From NCBI GenBank assembly GCA_047345645.1, contig JBLEFH010000002.1: a stretch of DNA of 64,000 bases. One strand, written 5' to 3'. The DNA is from JBLEFH01 sp047345645 (lineage in GTDB: Bacteria > Pseudomonadota > Alphaproteobacteria > Rhodobacterales > Rhodobacteraceae). The position numbers were made by a program, and so were the translations under genes. Below the pieces are notes generated by a model. The model ran no database searches. It saw only the letters and a program-made list of their open reading frames with translations, and was not told where the DNA came from. Within the stretch, counting starts at the first letter, position 1. Each line of letters opens with the position of its first letter. Shown piece after piece: positions 61,706 to 64,000 of this stretch.

Positions 61706-62254
61706 ATGTCAAAAGAACTCTTCTGGAAGCTCGATCAACTCGGGCGTGTCAAGTTATCAAAGAACTACCAACTCCGTCAGTTCCTGGCATCGGAGATCGC
61801 CACGGCATTCGGGATACCCAACATCCCAGATGAACCTGATCTGGCGATTGAAGCGGGTAAACGGCTATGCGAGAATATCCTCGAACCTCTTACCGATGCG
61901 TTCGGCCCTCTGATCATCCGGTCGGGCTTCCGTTCCGCTCGGGTGAATGCACTCGGCGCGGCCAAGGGTCTTATGTGCGCCAGTAACGAGAAGAACTTCG
62001 GTTACCACATCTGGGATCGCCGCGATGCAGAGGGCCATCTTGGGGGCGCTGCATGTATCTTGATCCCAGCCTTTAATGCAGGCGAGACCGATCTGGATAC
62101 ATGGCAAGACTTGGCATGGTGGATCGACGCGAACCTGCCTTATCACCGCCTGACTTTCTTCAAACGCGATAATGCTTTCAATATCGGGTATCACGAAAAC
62201 CCAAGGCGGGAGATATATTCCCGCAACCCGAAGCCGCACTGGGTGAAGCGCTAG
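61706..62254 (+). CDS. Peptidase M15-like protein with altered metal site
   Basis: A 182-residue protein. The pattern LSKNYQLRQFLASEIATAFGIPNIPD, then ILEPLTDAFGPLIIRSGFRSARVN, fits the M15/VanY-like D-Ala-D-Ala carboxypeptidase and phage endolysin fold. The usual SxHxxGxAxD zinc motif appears as GHLGGAACIL, with Cys at the Asp position, so zinc binding may differ or be lost. No signal peptide. The -10 box abuts the ATG. Confidence 0.55.
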   Translation: MSKELFWKLDQLGRVKLSKNYQLRQFLASEIATAFGIPNIPDEPDLAIEAGKRLCENILEPLTDAFGPLIIRSGFRSARVNALGAAKGLMCASNEKNFGYHIWDRRDAEGHLGGAACILIPAFNAGETDLDTWQDLAWWIDANLPYHRLTFFKRDNAFNIGYHENPRREIYSRNPKPHWVKR

Positions 62255-62383
62255 CGCAGCCTTTGGTTCTATCACTTTCGTGTAGGCTTATTAAAACTTG
62301 GCTCATCGAATGATTACTTTGTGTCGCACATGAGAAGGCCCTTCTGACATACTATAGCGTCTACGTGTTCGTATGTCTGCTCA

Positions 62384-62498
62384 GTCCCTATAGGGCGGGG
62401 TTTTGGGGGACGAATATGGATGACGCGATACCCGTCCCTATTTCATTGTTATTGCATTTAGGGACATAATCCCTTAAAGTCTAAATATCAAAGGGATT
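62384..62498. promoter_or_regulatory. Candidate recombination (res) site of the serine recombinase
   Basis: Three related inverted repeats lie directly upstream of the recombinase gene: CCCTATAGGG (62386-62395), GTCCCTA with TAGGGAC 18 nt apart (62434-62465), and AATCCCTT with AAGGGATT 15 nt apart (62468-62498). All share a TCCCT/AGGGA core. Two have 31- to 32-bp spans, the size of resolvase dimer subsites. Confidence 0.55.
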
Positions 62499-62505
62499 TA
62501 TTGTC

Positions 62506-63066
62506 ATGCTCGTTGGATATGCCAGAACGTCGACCGCTGAACAGGTTGCAGGGTTTGAAGCCCAGTTGCGCGATCTCGAGAAAGTCGGGTGCGAAGAAGT
62601 GTTCAAGGAGCAGGTGTCCTCAGTCGCGCAACGTGCCGAGCTTGATGCTGCACTCAAGTTTGTTCGCAAGGGCGATACATTGGTGACAACCAAGATGGAC
62701 AGGCTTGCGCGTTCGACCCAAGACCTGCTCAAGATAGTCGAAGGGTTGGAGGAGAAAGGCGTCGGCCTTCGTATCCTTGACTTCGCGGGCACCGATGTGG
62801 ATACCAAATCACCTTCCGGGAAAATGATGTTGACCATGTTCGCAGCCATGGCACAGTTCGAGCGTGAAACGATGCTTACCCGTCAACGCGAAGGCATTCA
62901 TAGGGCTAAGATTGCAGGTAAATACAAAGGCCGTTCGCCCGTGCCGAAAGATAAGGTAAAACAGGCATTCGCTTTGAAAGAGCGAGGCATCAAACCGCCT
63001 GAGATTGCAAAGCAGCTTGGCCTTGGGCGCTCTACCGTTTACAGATTGATACAAAACTCAGGATAA
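62506..63066 (+). CDS. Serine recombinase (resolvase/invertase type)
   Basis: A 186-residue small serine recombinase. Catalytic Ser9 is in VGYARTSTAEQ, the Arg residues in TKMDRLARS near residue 68, and the C-terminal helix-turn-helix is KPPEIAKQLGLGRSTVYRLI. It could resolve cointegrates or invert DNA. A set of inverted repeats upstream fits a res-like site and may also let the protein regulate its own promoter. No transposase or invertible gene is obvious nearby. Confidence 0.92.
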   Translation: MLVGYARTSTAEQVAGFEAQLRDLEKVGCEEVFKEQVSSVAQRAELDAALKFVRKGDTLVTTKMDRLARSTQDLLKIVEGLEEKGVGLRILDFAGTDVDTKSPSGKMMLTMFAAMAQFERETMLTRQREGIHRAKIAGKYKGRSPVPKDKVKQAFALKERGIKPPEIAKQLGLGRSTVYRLIQNSG

Positions 63067-63080
63067 TGAACCCGGGTTCA
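63067..63080. repeat. Palindrome TGAACC-NN-GGTTCA, copy 3
   Basis: TGAACCCGGGTTCA again, this time starting on the base after the serine-recombinase stop. It shares 16 bases with copy 1 at 56080-56095. Confidence 0.8.
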
Positions 63081-63498
63081 AATAGCTTTAGGCTTCGTGC
63101 AGTTGATCAAGAAGTCACAGATTTAAATGGAAAAAACTGCAACGCGAAGTGGGCTGGCCCCCAATTCGACCGTACACCTTGGCCTGACCAAGGGGGCTTA
63201 AGTATAGCCTTAAGCACGTACTTATGTCTGAGATTGAAATCGTCACCGATGGAGGACGCCATCGGCGGGATGGACGGCAAAACCGACAACGCAACGCGCC
63301 CACTCCCCGCAAAGCGCGCCATACTCCCGCGCGATCAGGCGAAGCGGATCTTCCCCAGCCGAGATTTCCATTATTCAAGAACGGCCCTAAGCGGTCGCTC
63401 GAGCTTGTGAATGCATTCTGCGCTCGCAGCCCGATTGCGGACATTGGCTTCCGTCTTCGCTGCTTCTATCTTCCAAGGAAAAACCAGGAGGTATTCAC
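63081..63498. other. Stretch without a supported gene
   Basis: About 420 bp between the serine recombinase and the next gene. A 212-codon ORF starting at 63224 overlaps the following real gene in another frame and has a low-complexity Arg/Pro-rich composition; its first 20 residues recall a transposase N-terminus, so a decayed insertion sequence is possible. GCTTAAG and CTTAAGC (63196-63215) form a 7-bp inverted repeat with a 6-nt loop. Nothing else was recognised. Confidence 0.45.
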
Positions 63499-63765
63499 AT
63501 GGAACGCGAACCCAACCTTGTCATCTCCAGCGCCTCCCAGCACGTTGTCGAGGATGGCGTACCCTTCAAGGTGGATATCTACAAACTCGAAGGTGGGGAC
63601 GGTTGGTCGCTGGAAGTCGTTACCGAAGACGGGACGTCCATTGTCTGGCATGATCTCTTCGAAGATGACCGAGCCGCATTCGAGGAAGCAATCCGGGCAA
63701 TTCGCAGTGAAGGCGCAGCCGCCTTCGCCACCGGTGGTTCAAACGTCGTTCCGTTTAGGCAGTAG
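63499..63765 (+). CDS. Small hypothetical protein
   Basis: An 88-residue protein without a family I can name. It is acidic and soluble, with strands followed by a helix (FEEAIRAIRSEGAAAF) and the tail GGSNVVPFRQ. AGGAGG lies 7 bases before its ATG, a convincing site that supports expression. It may be part of the island or the first ordinary gene past it. Confidence 0.6.
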   Translation: MEREPNLVISSASQHVVEDGVPFKVDIYKLEGGDGWSLEVVTEDGTSIVWHDLFEDDRAAFEEAIRAIRSEGAAAFATGGSNVVPFRQ

Positions 63766-63918
63766 GGACGGCCCAAACCGGCCATCTGTGGCACCGCGCA
63801 GCATAGTCCAGAGCCCCAAGGTCGGCAGTGCGGACGGAGCGGACATTCAACATTCGAATTGATATGTCTGCATTCATCTGGACTCTCGCGCTGTGAAATT
63901 TCGATGGGAAGGGAGCTC

Positions 63919-64000
63919 GTGACTTTATCATCAGAAGACAGAGCCGCTCTCATGGCGTTAGAAGAAACGCTTTGGCGGGCTGAAACACGCTTTGATCCGA
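63919..64000 (+). CDS. DUF4440/NTF2-like protein, N-terminal part only
   Basis: Only 27 codons are in the window. The GTG start follows GGGAG at good spacing, and LMALEETLWRAETRFDP resembles the start of the DUF4440 (NTF2-like) family, in which ETRFD is a recurrent motif. The call rests on those residues only. Confidence 0.4.
   Translation, partial: MTLSSEDRAALMALEETLWRAETRFDP

Larger units (their letters stand above)
55727..64000. mobile_element. Integrated island downstream of tRNA-Met (right end not found)
   Basis: From the tRNA onward the genes change in kind and GC: a tyrosine integrase, an unrecognised 505-aa protein, a divergent XRE/nuclease pair, an M15-like protein and a serine recombinase, interspersed with AT-rich spacers. 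I looked for a repeat of the tRNA 3' end to the right and found none, so the right attachment site is probably beyond the window. The last two genes (from about 63.5 kb) may be either island or ordinary chromosome. Confidence 0.65.

Noticed and set aside
63224..63862. A 212-residue ORF overlapping the small hypothetical gene
   Set aside because: Its composition is Arg/Pro/Ser-rich and irregular, and it overlaps an ORF with a much better ribosome site. A decayed transposase N-terminus is possible but not supportable.
55700..64000. A second copy of the tRNA-Met 3' end as right attachment site
   Set aside because: I searched for the T-arm and acceptor sequence by eye beyond the integrase and found no convincing match.

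Overview
The window looks like a chromosomal segment of an alphaproteobacterium, most likely in Rhodobacterales/Rhodobacteraceae. Core genes are GC-rich (by eye about 60-68%). Several gene neighbourhoods also fit that group: a small membrane protein between glyQ and glyS, a divergent pair resembling DUF6477/DUF6456, a long dihydroneopterin aldolase ahead of folP and glmM, nadB-CAP-nadA, and a protein ending in a VPLPA-CTERM-like tail. I cannot name the genus from sequence alone.

Layout. 0-5.4 kb: partial lipoprotein, cold-shock protein, secreted protein, DedA, a low-GC insert (DUF4760-type membrane protein behind a 21-codon ORF), EttA, and an ArsR-SRPBCC pair. 5.4-16 kb: nadD, dacB, pyrE-pyrC, a GST, an alpha/beta hydrolase, metZ, folE, trkH. 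15.7-23.4 kb: glyQ-(membrane protein)-glyS-(PPDK-like)-(MeaB-like) as one tightly packed unit, then a cell-wall hydrolase. 23.4-26.8 kb: nadB, a CAP lipoprotein and nadA. 26.9-31.6 kb: folB, a hydroxyacid reductase, a thioredoxin-like protein, folP and glmM. 31.6-32.6 kb: a lower-GC kinase-like gene. 32.7-35.2 kb: ilvN and ilvI behind an apparent attenuator. 35.3-48.8 kb: bpt, RDD, ppk2, metA, an ATPase, a FadL-like porin, ppa, a DMT transporter, guaA, the DUF6477/DUF6456-like pair, tpiA, Fe-S assembly genes and tgt. 48.8-55.7 kb: lon with a sigma-32-like promoter, five tRNAs (Val-CAC, Val-TAC, two identical Asp-GTC, Met-CAT), a peroxiredoxin, fpr and an Lrp regulator.

From the tRNA-Met at 55.65 kb the character changes. 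A 647-aa tyrosine integrase starts 93 bp past the tRNA and opens an integrated island of lower, uneven GC. It carries an unrecognised 505-aa protein, a divergent XRE regulator / PD-(D/E)XK nuclease pair with an inverted repeat between them, an M15-like protein on a leaderless-type promoter, and a serine recombinase preceded by inverted repeats that look like a res site. A palindrome TGAACC-NN-GGTTCA occurs three times in the island, in different reading frames. The right-hand end of the island was not found and may lie beyond the window.

The best candidates for something undescribed are the island with its repeated palindrome and its regulator/nuclease pair, and the small peptide with a duplicated REGVRD motif set to be translated ahead of the DUF4760 membrane protein. 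Two further oddities are a low-GC insertion inside glyS and a kinase-like gene whose start site is partly buried in a 14-bp perfect hairpin.
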